The notes: generated by a model from the sequence alone, not told the origin. Positions 15,658 through 24,636 are shown, numbered from the stretch's first letter. The stretch is DNA of 64,000 bases from JABDIP01 sp965227455 (GCA_965227455.1 OZ245752.1:4836001-4900000); one strand, 5' to 3'. Program-made: numbers and translations.

Positions 15658-16935
15658 TCACTCCGCCGCCTGCTGCACGCCCGCGGCGTGCGGATCCGGG
15701 GATTTGTGGAAGGCGCCGTCCTTCATGATGGCGCGCAGCTTGTCCGGGCCCACCAGAATGGACAGATCCTTCAGCGGATCGCCGTCGACCAGCAGGATGT
15801 CGGCCAGCGCGCCTTCGGTGATCAGCCCCAGCTCGCCCGGATGCATCATCAGCTCGCCGCCCCATTTGGTGATCGAGACCAGCGCCTCCATGGGCGTGAA
15901 GTCCATGTGCTCGACCATGAGGGCGAGATCGCGGGCGTCGTGGGCGGTCGGATTCCAGGCGAAGCCGTAATCGCCGCTCGGCAGCACCCGAACACCGCGC
16001 TTCTTTAGATCCTTCATGTTCTCCACGCCCATGCGGAACTCGCGCGGCATGCCGAGATGCTCAGCCACCTCCGGTGTGATGCCCCAGTCCCCCGCCTCAT
16101 AGGCGGTTGCGTAGGTGATGCCCAGGGTCGGCATCACGAAACACCAATCCTTCGCCTCCTCCAGCATGTCCCGCGCCTCTTCGTCGGCGAAGGTGGCGTG
16201 GTTGATGAGCTGGATGCCGTGCTTCAGGGACAGCTTGACCGAATTGGCGCTGCGGGCATGGGCGGCGATGCGCAGGCCGACCGCGTGCCCGACCTCGGCG
16301 ACGGCGGCGATCTCGGCCTCGGTCATCACCGTGTGCTCAGCCTTGGCATGGGGCACGAACTCGTCGCCGGACGGGTTGATCTTCAGGGTGTCGACGCCCT
16401 CGCGGACCATAACCCTGGCCTCGCGGCGGAATTCGTCGGGGCCGTCGCAGATGATCGCGAAGCTGTCGCGCTTCATATGCAGCAGGCGCACGTCACCCAG
16501 GCCGCTGCTGACCGTCAGCTCCGGCGTGGCGGCCAGCATGCGCGGTCCGGGGAGGTCGCCATTGTTGATGGCGTTGCGGATGACGATGTCCAGCCGCGAC
16601 TTGGCCGAGGCCATGGAGTTGATGCTGGTGAAGCCGTGATCCAGATACTTCTTCGCATTGCGTGCCGAGAGCAGGACATGCTCCTCGGTTGGGATCTCGC
16701 CCAGCGCCTCCAGGGTGGAGGTATTGGCGAAGGTGATGTGGCAATGGGCGCAGACCATGCCCGGCATCAGCGTGGCACCGGCGCAATCGACGACATCCGC
16801 GCCATTGGCGGCGATGGCGCCGACCTCGCGGGCGACCGTCTTGATGCGGTTGCCCTCGACCAGCACATCGCCTTGGAAGGCGGCCTCTCCCGTGCCGTCG
16901 ATGACCTTCGCGTTGGTGAACAATGTGGCCGACAT
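15658..16935 (-). CDS. Metal-dependent amidohydrolase (imidazolonepropionase-like)
   Basis: A 425-residue amidohydrolase-superfamily enzyme. The first metal motif is in GMVCAHCHITF (HxH), a likely carboxylated Lys in VDTLKINPSGDEF, further His ligands in RIAAHARSANSVKL and QLINHATFADEE, and the last Asp in LPSGDYGFAWNP. The small beta domain is split between the N-terminus (TLFTNAKVIDGTGEAAF) and the C-terminus (ITEGALADILLVDGDPL), as usual. Such enzymes hydrolyse amide, lactam or related C-N bonds. It follows the small membrane protein of the ABC operon by 25 bases, with a GGGAGGGGAAT site, so its substrate is probably something the importer brings in. Confidence 0.92.
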   Translation of the reverse strand: MSATLFTNAKVIDGTGEAAFQGDVLVEGNRIKTVAREVGAIAANGADVVDCAGATLMPGMVCAHCHITFANTSTLEALGEIPTEEHVLLSARNAKKYLDHGFTSINSMASAKSRLDIVIRNAINNGDLPGPRMLAATPELTVSSGLGDVRLLHMKRDSFAIICDGPDEFRREARVMVREGVDTLKINPSGDEFVPHAKAEHTVMTEAEIAAVAEVGHAVGLRIAAHARSANSVKLSLKHGIQLINHATFADEEARDMLEEAKDWCFVMPTLGITYATAYEAGDWGITPEVAEHLGMPREFRMGVENMKDLKKRGVRVLPSGDYGFAWNPTAHDARDLALMVEHMDFTPMEALVSITKWGGELMMHPGELGLITEGALADILLVDGDPLKDLSILVGPDKLRAIMKDGAFHKSPDPHAAGVQQAAE

Positions 16936-16960
16936 ATTCCCCTCCCTTGTCGACTCCCCG

Positions 16961-17272
16961 TCAGTTGCTGGCGAGGTAGATCTTGTAGAGCTCGGTGGCG
17001 CCCAGCGCCAACAGGATGACCACGACCAGGATCGTCAGCACGATCAGCCCGGCCTTGATCAGCCCGCGCAGCGGCGCGCCCGGGCGGCACATCGGCACCA
17101 GGTTGAACGCCAGGCCGCCGACGATCACCGCCACCGCGCCGATCCCGTACAGGGTAATCGACAGCGGCTGGAAGACGAAGATCAGCGCCAGGATGCACAG
17201 GCCGATGATCGAAAACTCGATGGTCCGGGCCTGCTTCCGGCTCATGCCTTCGCTGGGTGTGGGATCTGCCAT
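16961..17272 (-). CDS. Small integral membrane protein of the ABC operon, 103 aa
   Basis: A 103-residue protein with three predicted membrane helices (about residues 20-36, 40-57 and 74-93) after a polar start MADPTPSEGMSRKQART. Its ATG overlaps the stop of the ATPase gene (TGATG). I do not recognise the family. Glycerol-type ABC operons of rhizobia (GlpSTPQV) also carry a small membrane protein, and a similar accessory role is possible here, but that is analogy only. Confidence 0.75.
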   Translation of the reverse strand: MADPTPSEGMSRKQARTIEFSIIGLCILALIFVFQPLSITLYGIGAVAVIVGGLAFNLVPMCRPGAPLRGLIKAGLIVLTILVVVILLALGATELYKIYLASN

Positions 17273-18357
17273 CAGCGCACCAATTCGCCGGAGTGATCGA
17301 AGACATGGGCGCGGCCCTCCCGGCTGCGCACATGGACATGGCTGCCGACCGAGACCGCCGTGCGCCGGTCGACGACGGCGCGGAGATCGCGGCCGCCCTC
17401 CATCAGGTGGATCAGGGTCTCCGCCCCCATCGGCTCGACCAGGTCGACCGCCGCCCCGATCGTGGTGTCGTCGCCTTCCGACGCCAGCTCCAGGTTGCGC
17501 GGCCGGATGCCCAGGGTGACGAAGCTGCCGGGCGGCAGCTTGGCCACGGCCGGCTCGACATTCAGCACGATCTGCTGGTCGCCGGTGCGGAACTTGACGC
17601 CGCCGGCCTCCGGCCCGTCGATGTTGGCCGGCAGCAGGTTCATCTGCGGCGTGCCGATGAAGCCGGCGACGAACAGGTTCGCCGGGCGGGCGAAGATGTT
17701 GTGCGGGCTGGCGACCTGCTCGATGATCCCGTCGCGCATCACCGCGATGCGGTCGGCCATGGTCAGCGCCTCGAGCTGGTCGTGGGTGACGATCACCGTC
17801 GCCTTGTTCAGCCCCGACAGCACCTCGCGGATCTGCCCGCGCATGGTCTCGCGCAGCTGCACGTCCAGCCGGCTCAACGGCTCGTCGAACAGGAAGCAGG
17901 TCGGATCGCGGACGATCGAGCGGCCGACGGCGACCCTTTGCTTCTCGCCCTCGGAAAGCTGGTTCGGCTTGCGGTGCAGCACCTCGCCCATATGCAGGAT
18001 CTCCGCGACCCGGGCCACGCGCTGCTCGATCTCCGCCGGGCTCATGCGCTCGGCATGCAGCGGATAGGCCAGGTTCTCGGCCACGGTCAGGCTGGGATAA
18101 AGCGCGTAGAACTGGAACACCATGGCGACGTTGCGATCGCGCGCCGCCAGGTCGTTGACCCGTTTGCCGCCGATATGGATGTCGCCCTCGCTGGCGAATT
18201 CCAGCCCGGCGATCATGCGCAGCGTGGTGGTCTTGCCGCAGCCCGACGGCCCCAGCAGGCAGACCACCTCGCCGGCCTCCACCTCCAGATCGACCCGGTC
18301 GACGGCGGTCAGGTCGCCGAAGCGCTTGGTCAGCTTGCTGAGCTTGATGTCCGACAT
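17272..18357 (-). CDS. ABC transporter ATP-binding protein, MalK-like (first of two)
   Basis: A 361-residue sugar-importer ATPase with a C-terminal TOBE-type regulatory region. Walker A is GPSGCGKTT, Walker B FLFDEPLSRLD, and the H-loop VTHDQLEALTM is intact. The signature motif reads LSEGEKQRVAVG, where most MalK-type proteins have LSGGQ. It lies between the second permease and the small membrane protein, overlapping the latter. A second, different ATPase heads the same operon (22027-23124), so the importer probably uses a heterodimeric ATPase as in the GlpST glycerol transporter. Confidence 0.95.
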   Translation of the reverse strand: MSDIKLSKLTKRFGDLTAVDRVDLEVEAGEVVCLLGPSGCGKTTTLRMIAGLEFASEGDIHIGGKRVNDLAARDRNVAMVFQFYALYPSLTVAENLAYPLHAERMSPAEIEQRVARVAEILHMGEVLHRKPNQLSEGEKQRVAVGRSIVRDPTCFLFDEPLSRLDVQLRETMRGQIREVLSGLNKATVIVTHDQLEALTMADRIAVMRDGIIEQVASPHNIFARPANLFVAGFIGTPQMNLLPANIDGPEAGGVKFRTGDQQIVLNVEPAVAKLPPGSFVTLGIRPRNLELASEGDDTTIGAAVDLVEPMGAETLIHLMEGGRDLRAVVDRRTAVSVGSHVHVRSREGRAHVFDHSGELVR

Positions 18358-18366
18358 CGCGCCCGC

Positions 18367-19239
18367 CTAGTTCCGGATGGTGCCGAAGGTCACCCCGCGC
18401 AGCAATTGGTGCTGCAGCGCGAAAGTGACGATGAAGACCGGAATCAGGAACAGGCTGACGATTGCCGCCAGCAGGCCCCAGTCGACGCCGATCTCGCCGC
18501 CGATGGTGCGCGCCATGGCCACCGGCACGGTGCGGGTCTCGGTGCCGGTCAGCAGCAGCGCGAACAGGAACTCGTTCCAGGTCAGGATCAGCGCGAAGAC
18601 CGCGGTCGCCGCCAGCCCGGCGGTGATCTGCGGCAGGCATATTCTAAAGAAGACCTTGAAGTCCGAGCTGCCGTCGATCCGCGCCGCGTCCTCCACATCC
18701 CGGTTCAGCTCGTCGAAGAAGCTTTTGATCATCCAGATCGAGAACGGCAGGTTGAACGCGGTGTAGAGGAAGATGATGCCGAAATAGGTGCCGCTGAGCC
18801 CCGTCACCCGGAACATCAGGAAGATCGGGATGATCACGATGATCGGCGGCAGCATGCGCGTCGTCAGGATGATGAACAGGTAGGTGTCGTTGCCGCGCAG
18901 CGGGTAGCGCGAGAAGCCATAGGCCGCCAGTGTGCCGATGATCAGCGCCAGCACGACGCTGGTCCCGGCGATGAAGATCGAGTTGAAGAAGAACAGGCTG
19001 AAGCCGGTGTCGAAGGCCTGGTCGGCGCCGACCGCGGCGCGCGAGAACACCCGCACGAAATTGTCCAGGGTCGGCTGGAAGAAGAATTTCGGCGGCGTCG
19101 CCAGGGCATCCGGACGGGTCTTGAACGCCGTCATAATGATCCAGGCGACCGGGAAGAAATAGATCAGGCTGATCACGCCGGCGAAGGCCGTCCAGCCCCA
19201 GCCCGCCTTGCCGATCCGCTTTTCGCGCTTGCGTGCCAT
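18367..19239 (-). CDS. ABC sugar transporter permease, MalG-like
   Basis: A 290-residue inner-membrane permease. It starts MARKREKRIGKAGWG with a first helix at about residues 14-36. The ATPase-contacting EAA loop reads NRDVEDAARIDGSSDFKVFF, near residue 195. It ends LQHQLLRGVTFGTIRN, the usual MalG-type ending. The ATG at 19239 is chosen because the open frame upstream overlaps the preceding permease. It forms the channel with the MalF-like partner, whose stop is two bases upstream. Confidence 0.94.
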   Translation of the reverse strand: MARKREKRIGKAGWGWTAFAGVISLIYFFPVAWIIMTAFKTRPDALATPPKFFFQPTLDNFVRVFSRAAVGADQAFDTGFSLFFFNSIFIAGTSVVLALIIGTLAAYGFSRYPLRGNDTYLFIILTTRMLPPIIVIIPIFLMFRVTGLSGTYFGIIFLYTAFNLPFSIWMIKSFFDELNRDVEDAARIDGSSDFKVFFRICLPQITAGLAATAVFALILTWNEFLFALLLTGTETRTVPVAMARTIGGEIGVDWGLLAAIVSLFLIPVFIVTFALQHQLLRGVTFGTIRN

Positions 19240-19241
19240 CG

Positions 19242-20186
19242 CTATTGCTCCACCTGGCGGGTCTTGATCGTGTAGAGGTACAGGTTCGTCAGCACGATCA
19301 CGACGAACAGCAGGATGTAGCCGAGCGCGGAGGCCTGGCTGGTGCGGAAGAACTGGAAGGCCAGCCGGTAGACATAGACCGCGATGGTCTCGGTCGACGA
19401 TCCGGGGCCGCCCTCGGTGATCAGATAGACCACGTCGAACAGCTTGAAGGTCTCGATGGTGCGGAACAGGATCGCCAGCAGCAGCAGGCTGCGGATATAG
19501 GGGAAGGTGATCGTGGTGAATCTTCGCCACCAGGACGCCCGGTCGATCTCCGCCGCCTCGTAGAGATATTTCGGCACGCTGACCAGCCCGGCCAGCACCA
19601 GCAGCATGACGAAGGGCGACCACATCCAGGCATCGGCGATGATGATGCCGAGCCGCGCGCCCATGGGGGTCGACAGCAGCACGAAGGGCTCGCCGGTGAA
19701 GGCGCCGACGGTCTGGCTCAGCAGGCCGAAGGTCGGCTCGTAGAACAGCTTGAAGAACACCCCGACTGCCACGAAGGACAGCATCATCGGGGTCAGCACC
19801 AGCATCAGCAGGATGCGGCGCAGCGGGAATTCCTTCTCGAACAGCAGCGCCAGCAGGAAGCCGATGATCAGCTGCAGAAGCACGCTGGAGGCGACGATGA
19901 CCGCGGTGGTCTGGAAGCGTTCCCAAACCGTGTCGTCGGTCAGGATCTTCTCGTAGTTGCGGAACCAGGTGAAATCCGGCGCTGCCAGCCGGTTGGCGCG
20001 GTAGCGGTAGAAGCTGAGCCCGAACGACCACATCAGCGGGAAGATGTTCATCACGAACAGGACGATGATCGCCGGCGCCACCAGATAGGGGCCGCGCCGT
20101 TCCGGCGCCATCATCCAGGCGAAGAACCCACCCGCGGACCGGGGCTGTGCGGCAGTCGGCGCCCCGACGGTTCTATCGGTGGGCAT
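19242..20186 (-). CDS. ABC sugar transporter permease, MalF-like
   Basis: A 314-residue permease with a first membrane helix at about residues 34-58 (LVAPAIIVLFVMNIFPLMWS) and five more. The EAA loop (SVPKYLYEAAEIDRASWWRR, near 210) contacts the ATPases. It pairs with the MalG-like subunit immediately downstream. The gap to the upstream substrate-binding protein gene is 325 bases and contains a family A palindrome. Confidence 0.94.
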   Translation of the reverse strand: MPTDRTVGAPTAAQPRSAGGFFAWMMAPERRGPYLVAPAIIVLFVMNIFPLMWSFGLSFYRYRANRLAAPDFTWFRNYEKILTDDTVWERFQTTAVIVASSVLLQLIIGFLLALLFEKEFPLRRILLMLVLTPMMLSFVAVGVFFKLFYEPTFGLLSQTVGAFTGEPFVLLSTPMGARLGIIIADAWMWSPFVMLLVLAGLVSVPKYLYEAAEIDRASWWRRFTTITFPYIRSLLLLAILFRTIETFKLFDVVYLITEGGPGSSTETIAVYVYRLAFQFFRTSQASALGYILLFVVIVLTNLYLYTIKTRQVEQ

Positions 20187-20264
20187 GCGGCGTTCCTGAG
20201 CTGGGGGACTGCGAAGTCACTGTGTGCTGCCCGTACAGGCGAATTTCGATGTGACGGAGAGAAG

Positions 20265-20393
20265 CCCCCTCACCCTCCCGCTTCGCGGGTCCCTCCCTCT
20301 CCCCAAGGAGAGGGAAATCAACGGCCGTCACGAATACCCCTCTCCTTGGGGAGAGGGAGGGACCCGCGGCGAAGCCGTGGGAGGGTGAGGGGG
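20265..20393. repeat. Palindromic repeat family A, copy 3
   Basis: A 129-bp palindrome with outer arms CCCCCTCACCCTCCC / GGGAGGGTGAGGGGG and inner arms CCCTCCCTCTCCCCAAGGAG / CTCCTTGGGGAGAGGGAGGG. It accounts for most of the 325-base gap between the binding-protein and permease genes of the ABC operon. Nothing else was recognised in that gap. Confidence 0.9.
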
Positions 20394-20511
20394 TTGTCTC
20401 CATAATCACCGTCGTGACCGGGTCGCCGATAGGCGTCTCAGCGATCGGTCCTGCTAGCGGTTCAAGAATTCGGGCACGGGGCCATTCCTTGGCCCCGTGC
20501 CCGCAACCGTC

Positions 20512-21948
20512 CTACTCGATGCGGCCGGCGTCGCGCAGGAGCTCGTCCTGGAACTCGGCCACCGCATCCAGTGCCTCCTTGGCGGAGATCTGCCCGGTGA
20601 TCGCCTTGTCGAATTCCTCCTGCTGCTGGGTCAGCAACTCGAAGAATTCCGGGATATGCCAGACATCGCGCTGCCAGGGCAGCATGGCGACATGGGCCTC
20701 GTTCCACGGCCGGAAATCGGCATAGTCCGACCGCGCCATGACGCTTTGCAGGCCGCTTTGTCCGCCGTTCTGGGCGAACTTCACCTGCACGTCTTCGGAC
20801 AACCACCATTTCACCAGGTCCAGCGCCTCGCTGATCACCTCGTCGCTGTTCCAGGTCGTCAGCACGAAGGGCTGGCCGCCGATATTGGCCCAGCGGTCGA
20901 TGGAGCCGTCCGGCATGCGGCGGCCCGGCGCCACGCCGAAGCTCGACACCTCGGCGACCTGCGAAGTGCTCGGATCGAGCACCGGCTCGCCCAGGCCGAC
21001 CCAGTTGATGATCGCGCCGACCTTGCCCTGCATATACAGTTCCTGGATCTGGAAGATGTCCATCTGGCCGGTCTGGTAGGCCGGCGGCGCCAGGCTCAGG
21101 ATCTCCAGATAGCGGTCGAAGGCGGCCACGTTCTCGTTGGAGTTGACCACGCCAAGCGCCGGTCCGTCGGGTTCCTGGGTCTCGTCCCAGATGCCGCCGC
21201 CCCACTGCCAGAAGAAGGCATTGATGGCCATGGTGGAGAAGTCGTAGCCCTTACCGGCCTGGTAGGCGACACCGTAGAAATCGTCCTCTGCGACCCCGTC
21301 GCCGAGCGGCTCGCCGGCCGCGCGGCGGAAGTGCAGGCCGATCATCTCCCAGGTGTCCCAGTCGACGTCTTCCCATTCTTCGTAGGTGCAGGGAAGGACC
21401 CGACCATACTCGGCCTGGAACGCCGCCCGCTCGCCGTCATGGCAGAACAAATCGTTGCGGTACCAGGTCACATAGGTGTCCGGCATCTGCGGGAAGCCGT
21501 AATAGTTCTCCGAGCGGTGCGGATAGGTTGAATAGGCCGCCACCAGGGCCGGATGCAGGTCTTCCATCAGCGCCTGCAGCTCGGGGTCCTCATCGATGAA
21601 GTCGTTGAGCTTCATGTAGTAGCCGCCCTCGATGAAGGCGCCCAGCCATTGGCTGTCGGTCACCAGCATCTGGTACTTCTCCTCGCCCGAGGTCAGCGAA
21701 GCGGCGACGCGCTCGTAAAAGCTGGGCCAGGGGATGAAGTCGATTTCCAGCTTGACGTTGTTGCCGCTGGGGGCCGTGTAGCTGCGGTCGGCTTCTTCCT
21801 GCAGGAAGCGGGTCGGCGGCCAGTCCGGCGCCGCCATGCGGAGCACGATGTCCTCCGCCGAGGCCGCCGTCGGCATCGCCAGGGCTCCGGCGGCCAGGGC
21901 GCCGCCTGCCAGCAAGGTGCCCGGCAAACGAGTGCTGCAAAATTTCAT
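20512..21948 (-). CDS. ABC transporter substrate-binding protein (carbohydrate/polyol type)
   Basis: A 478-residue periplasmic binding protein. A Sec signal (MKFCSTRLPGTLLAGGALAA) with likely cleavage at AASA-EDIV precedes a family-1 solute-binding fold (VLRMAAPDWPPTRFLQEEA; WGGGIWDETQEP; WVGLGEPVLDPS; WANIGGQPFVLTTW). It is longer than typical maltose-type proteins (about 400-430). It is the second gene of the operon, after the variant ATPase. The set of two ATPases, two permeases, a small membrane protein and a binding protein recalls glycerol/polyol importers; the ligand is not established. Confidence 0.93.
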   Translation of the reverse strand: MKFCSTRLPGTLLAGGALAAGALAMPTAASAEDIVLRMAAPDWPPTRFLQEEADRSYTAPSGNNVKLEIDFIPWPSFYERVAASLTSGEEKYQMLVTDSQWLGAFIEGGYYMKLNDFIDEDPELQALMEDLHPALVAAYSTYPHRSENYYGFPQMPDTYVTWYRNDLFCHDGERAAFQAEYGRVLPCTYEEWEDVDWDTWEMIGLHFRRAAGEPLGDGVAEDDFYGVAYQAGKGYDFSTMAINAFFWQWGGGIWDETQEPDGPALGVVNSNENVAAFDRYLEILSLAPPAYQTGQMDIFQIQELYMQGKVGAIINWVGLGEPVLDPSTSQVAEVSSFGVAPGRRMPDGSIDRWANIGGQPFVLTTWNSDEVISEALDLVKWWLSEDVQVKFAQNGGQSGLQSVMARSDYADFRPWNEAHVAMLPWQRDVWHIPEFFELLTQQQEEFDKAITGQISAKEALDAVAEFQDELLRDAGRIE

Positions 21949-22026
21949 GTCCTCTCCTCCCTAGTTTCATTGTCTCCCGCACGTCCTGTGCGGATTGATG
22001 GTCCACGATCCGGTTGTCCGGGGCGA

Positions 22027-23124
22027 TCAGCCGATATGCACCCCCGTCTCGCGATAGAACAGATGCGCGTCCGCCAGCGCATAGCCGACATCCACCTCGT
22101 CGCCGACCGCATAGGCCAGCGCCTCGTCCTCCGGCAGCACGGTCTTCACCATCGTTCCGGCGGCGTCCAGATCCAGGATGGTGACGTCGCCCAACGGCTC
22201 GGTCAAATGCACCCGGGCCCGGAATGTCGGGCCTTCCGGGTCGCCGCTCACCGGCGTCAGGTCATGCGGCCGGATGCCGAACAGAAGCTCGGTTCCGGCC
22301 TCCGTGTCACTCAGCGGTGCTGCCCAGCGCCCGCCATCCACGTCCTGGAACGGCAGGGCGATCACCGGCACCTTGCCGTCACGGGTCAGGGTTGCCGGGA
22401 TCAGGTTCATGGTCGGGGCGCCGACCATGGTGGCGACGAACGGATCCTTCGGCGACTGGTACAGCGCCTCCGGAGTATCGGTCTGGACGATGGCGCCCTC
22501 GCGCATCACGGCGATGCGGTCGCCCATGGTCAACGCCTCAAGCTGGTCCGGGGTGGCGTAGACCATGGTCATGCCCAGCTCCCTGTGCAGCCGCTTGAAC
22601 TCCGCCCGCGTGTCGTGGCGCAGCTTGGCGTCGAGATTGGTCAGCGGCTCGTCCAGCAGCAGCAGGCTGGGCCGGCGGATCAGGGCGCGGCCGATGGCGA
22701 CGCGCTGCTGCTCGCCGCCCGACAGGGTGCTGGGCTTGCGGTTCAGGGTGTGGCTGATGCGCAGCATCTCGGCGATCTCGCCGACCCGACTGGCGGTTTG
22801 GCCGCGATCCATTCCCGCCTCACGCAAGGGGTAGGCCAGATTGGCGAAGGTGCTGAGATGGGGATAGAGCGCGAAGGTCTGGAAGATCATCGCCATGTCG
22901 CGCCCCTGCACCGGATCGTCGGTGACGTCGCGGCCGGCGAAGTGGATGCGGCCGGCATCCGGGCGCTCCAGCCCGGCGATGCTGCGCAGGGTCGTGGTCT
23001 TGCCGGCGGCGCTGGGCCCCAGGATGGCAAAGAACTCTCCGGCCGCCACCGTCAGCTCGAGCCCTTGGAGCGCCGCCACGTCGCCGTAGGATTTGCTGAG
23101 CCCGGTGATCCTCAGATCGGACAT
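22027..23124 (-). CDS. ABC transporter ATP-binding protein with altered H-loop (second of two)
   Basis: A 365-residue MalK-type ATPase. Walker A is GPSAAGKTT, the signature LSGGEQQRVAIG and Walker B LLLLDEPLTNLD are normal, but the switch region reads YATPDQLEALTMGDRI, with Pro where the catalytic H-loop His stands in the usual THDQxEA. Such a protein may be a weakly active or regulatory half of a heterodimer with the ATPase at 17272-18357. The ATG at 23124 gives the usual N-terminus MSDLRITGLSKSYGD; a TTG seven codons upstream is possible. It is the first gene of the operon. Confidence 0.94.
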   Translation of the reverse strand: MSDLRITGLSKSYGDVAALQGLELTVAAGEFFAILGPSAAGKTTTLRSIAGLERPDAGRIHFAGRDVTDDPVQGRDMAMIFQTFALYPHLSTFANLAYPLREAGMDRGQTASRVGEIAEMLRISHTLNRKPSTLSGGEQQRVAIGRALIRRPSLLLLDEPLTNLDAKLRHDTRAEFKRLHRELGMTMVYATPDQLEALTMGDRIAVMREGAIVQTDTPEALYQSPKDPFVATMVGAPTMNLIPATLTRDGKVPVIALPFQDVDGGRWAAPLSDTEAGTELLFGIRPHDLTPVSGDPEGPTFRARVHLTEPLGDVTILDLDAAGTMVKTVLPEDEALAYAVGDEVDVGYALADAHLFYRETGVHIG

Positions 23125-23184
23125 TGCCCGCCCGCACCGGGCCAAGAGCTCTCAGCGTCGCCGAGCCCCATATCGCCTCCCCAG

Positions 23185-23198
23185 GAAAAACGTTTTTC
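23185..23198. promoter_or_regulatory. Palindromic operator candidate upstream of the polyol ABC operon
   Basis: A perfect 14-bp palindrome GAAAAACGTTTTTC with a central CG lies about 60 bases upstream of the first ATPase gene. A/T-rich palindromes centred on CG are typical of LacI-family operators, which often control sugar importers. No LacI-type gene lies in the window, so this is a suggestion only. Confidence 0.45.
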
Positions 23199-23393
23199 TT
23201 TCATCCTATCGTATGCGGAATCGCAGCGTATGCGCAACACGCCGCGATGCAATGCGCCCGGAGCAACCCTACGCCATTCGACGGCCGGTGTGAGGACCGT
23301 CACAGCGACATTCCATCGCGCTTTGATACACCTGAACGTTCCGCCGGAGGCCATTCTGGCCAGTTGCAATGACGCAAATCGGGAGGTTCGGCG

Positions 23394-24065
23394 ATGACGG
23401 TTTGGGAAACGGCGAAGTCCAGCGGCGAGCTGGTCTATCGGTTCCGCCAGAGCGAGTCTCCGGTACTGACGCAGCCGGGCCCCTGGGGCCGGACGCTGCC
23501 GAGCCGGATCGCGACCGACGGCGACAATGCGAAATACAATGGCTATTGCGCGGCCCTGGCGACCCATTGGGCCAGCCTGCGCATGACCGACATGGACTTC
23601 GTCTATGACAACCAGACCTCGCGGCTGGACGGCATCGCCCATTGGCGTGCCACCAAGGAGCAGAGCCTGTATCGCGACGGCGCCGGGCTGAAATCCCTGC
23701 TGGCGAATTACGGCTTTTCCTACAAGCGGTTCCAGAACTGCCCGTTCCGGCCCAACGGCCATGCCATCGCCAAAGCGGCCGCCGCCCATTCCGGCGCCCT
23801 CTATATCAGCCTGAAGCGCAAGGGCGGCGGCCATGGCGTGGCGGTGCAGTCGGAACAGCAGGGCGGCAAGCAGATCTTCCGCTATTTCGACGCCAATTAC
23901 GGGCATTTCGAATTCGAGGGGCAGGACCGTTTCGCCGCCTGGCTGGACGACTTCCTGAAGTCCGTCAGCGGCTATCACGACCGCTACGACCGCTTCTTCA
24001 TCTACGCCCTGAACTACGACCGGCAGCAGCGGGTCCAGGATCTGATCCAGCGCTTCGGCGGCTGA
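23394..24065 (+). CDS. YopT-type (C58 family) cysteine protease candidate
   Basis: A 223-residue protein with a plausible papain-like Cys-His-Asp triad: Cys52 in NGYCAALATHWASL, His147 in KGGGHGVAVQ, and Asp166 in RYFDANYGHFEF. The order, spacing and local words (small residues after Cys; D-x-N-x-G after the Asp) match YopT/AvrPphB-type C58 peptidases, many of which are effectors cleaving host or bystander proteins. No N-terminal Sec signal is seen, so export would need a type III or other system, none of which is in the window. The GGGAGGTTCGGCG site fixes the ATG. It stands alone between the ABC operon (divergent) and a small membrane protein gene. Confidence 0.65.
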   Translation: MTVWETAKSSGELVYRFRQSESPVLTQPGPWGRTLPSRIATDGDNAKYNGYCAALATHWASLRMTDMDFVYDNQTSRLDGIAHWRATKEQSLYRDGAGLKSLLANYGFSYKRFQNCPFRPNGHAIAKAAAAHSGALYISLKRKGGGHGVAVQSEQQGGKQIFRYFDANYGHFEFEGQDRFAAWLDDFLKSVSGYHDRYDRFFIYALNYDRQQRVQDLIQRFGG

Positions 24066-24142
24066 CGACGCTTGAGGCAGATCATGGCGCGGCAGGGTCC
24101 GCGCCGTCACGGTCGGTGCCTGTCTCGCAGGACCGCAGGCCG

Positions 24143-24580
24143 ATGGTCTTTCCGCACGCCAACATCGTCGCCGGCATACTCGTGCTCATCGTCGGATTCG
24201 GCTTCCACTTCATCGGCCAGCTGATATCCGTGGTGAACTGGGACGCCGCCCAACGCCTCGGGCTGCAGGAGAAGGCCGCTCCGCCCGACTACTATCCCTA
24301 CGAACACGGGACCGCCGTCGCCGATGTGCTGATCGGCTGGACCTATCCGGTTGCTGCTGTCGGTCTGATACTGAATGCGGATTGGGCTTACGATCTCGCA
24401 TGGCTCCCGGGATCGGTCCTTCTCTATCACAGCCTGAACTCCTGGTTCTGGGAGGCCGACCGCAGGGCCGCAGGCCACGGACTCCAATCCGATCGCTTCC
24501 GAATCCTCTGGTGCGGCAGCAACTTCGTCACAGGGCTGCTGACCATTGCGGTGGCGTGGTCGGGTCCGCCGGCTCTCTGA
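24143..24580 (+). CDS. Hypothetical integral membrane protein, 145 aa
   Basis: A 145-residue protein with four hydrophobic segments (about residues 7-27, 58-78, 84-100 and 122-140). Charged words between them, such as AQRLGLQEKAAPPDYYPYEH and SWFWEADRRAAGHG, probably form loops. No family was recognised. It follows the C58-like gene in the same direction by 77 bases. The ATG at 24143 is the first Met of the hydrophobic part; GTG 30 bases upstream is an alternative start. Confidence 0.6.
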   Translation: MVFPHANIVAGILVLIVGFGFHFIGQLISVVNWDAAQRLGLQEKAAPPDYYPYEHGTAVADVLIGWTYPVAAVGLILNADWAYDLAWLPGSVLLYHSLNSWFWEADRRAAGHGLQSDRFRILWCGSNFVTGLLTIAVAWSGPPAL

Positions 24581-24620
24581 GACGGCCTTGCGACCTCTCC
24601 GACCCGTCTGCAAATCCATG

Positions 24621-24636
24621 TTGACCGATCGTTCAA
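24621..24636. promoter_or_regulatory. TetR operator, site 1
   Basis: TTGACCGATCGTTCAA, a near-perfect palindrome with one mismatched pair, lies about 35 bases upstream of the TetR gene. The same core (CGATCGTTCAA) recurs upstream of the AhpD-like gene. That placement fits autorepression. Confidence 0.7.

Noticed and set aside
23112..24110. A 332-codon minus-strand open frame opposite the C58-like protease
   Set aside because: The plus-strand frame has a good ribosome-binding site and a Cys-His-Asp motif set; the minus frame shows no family motifs.
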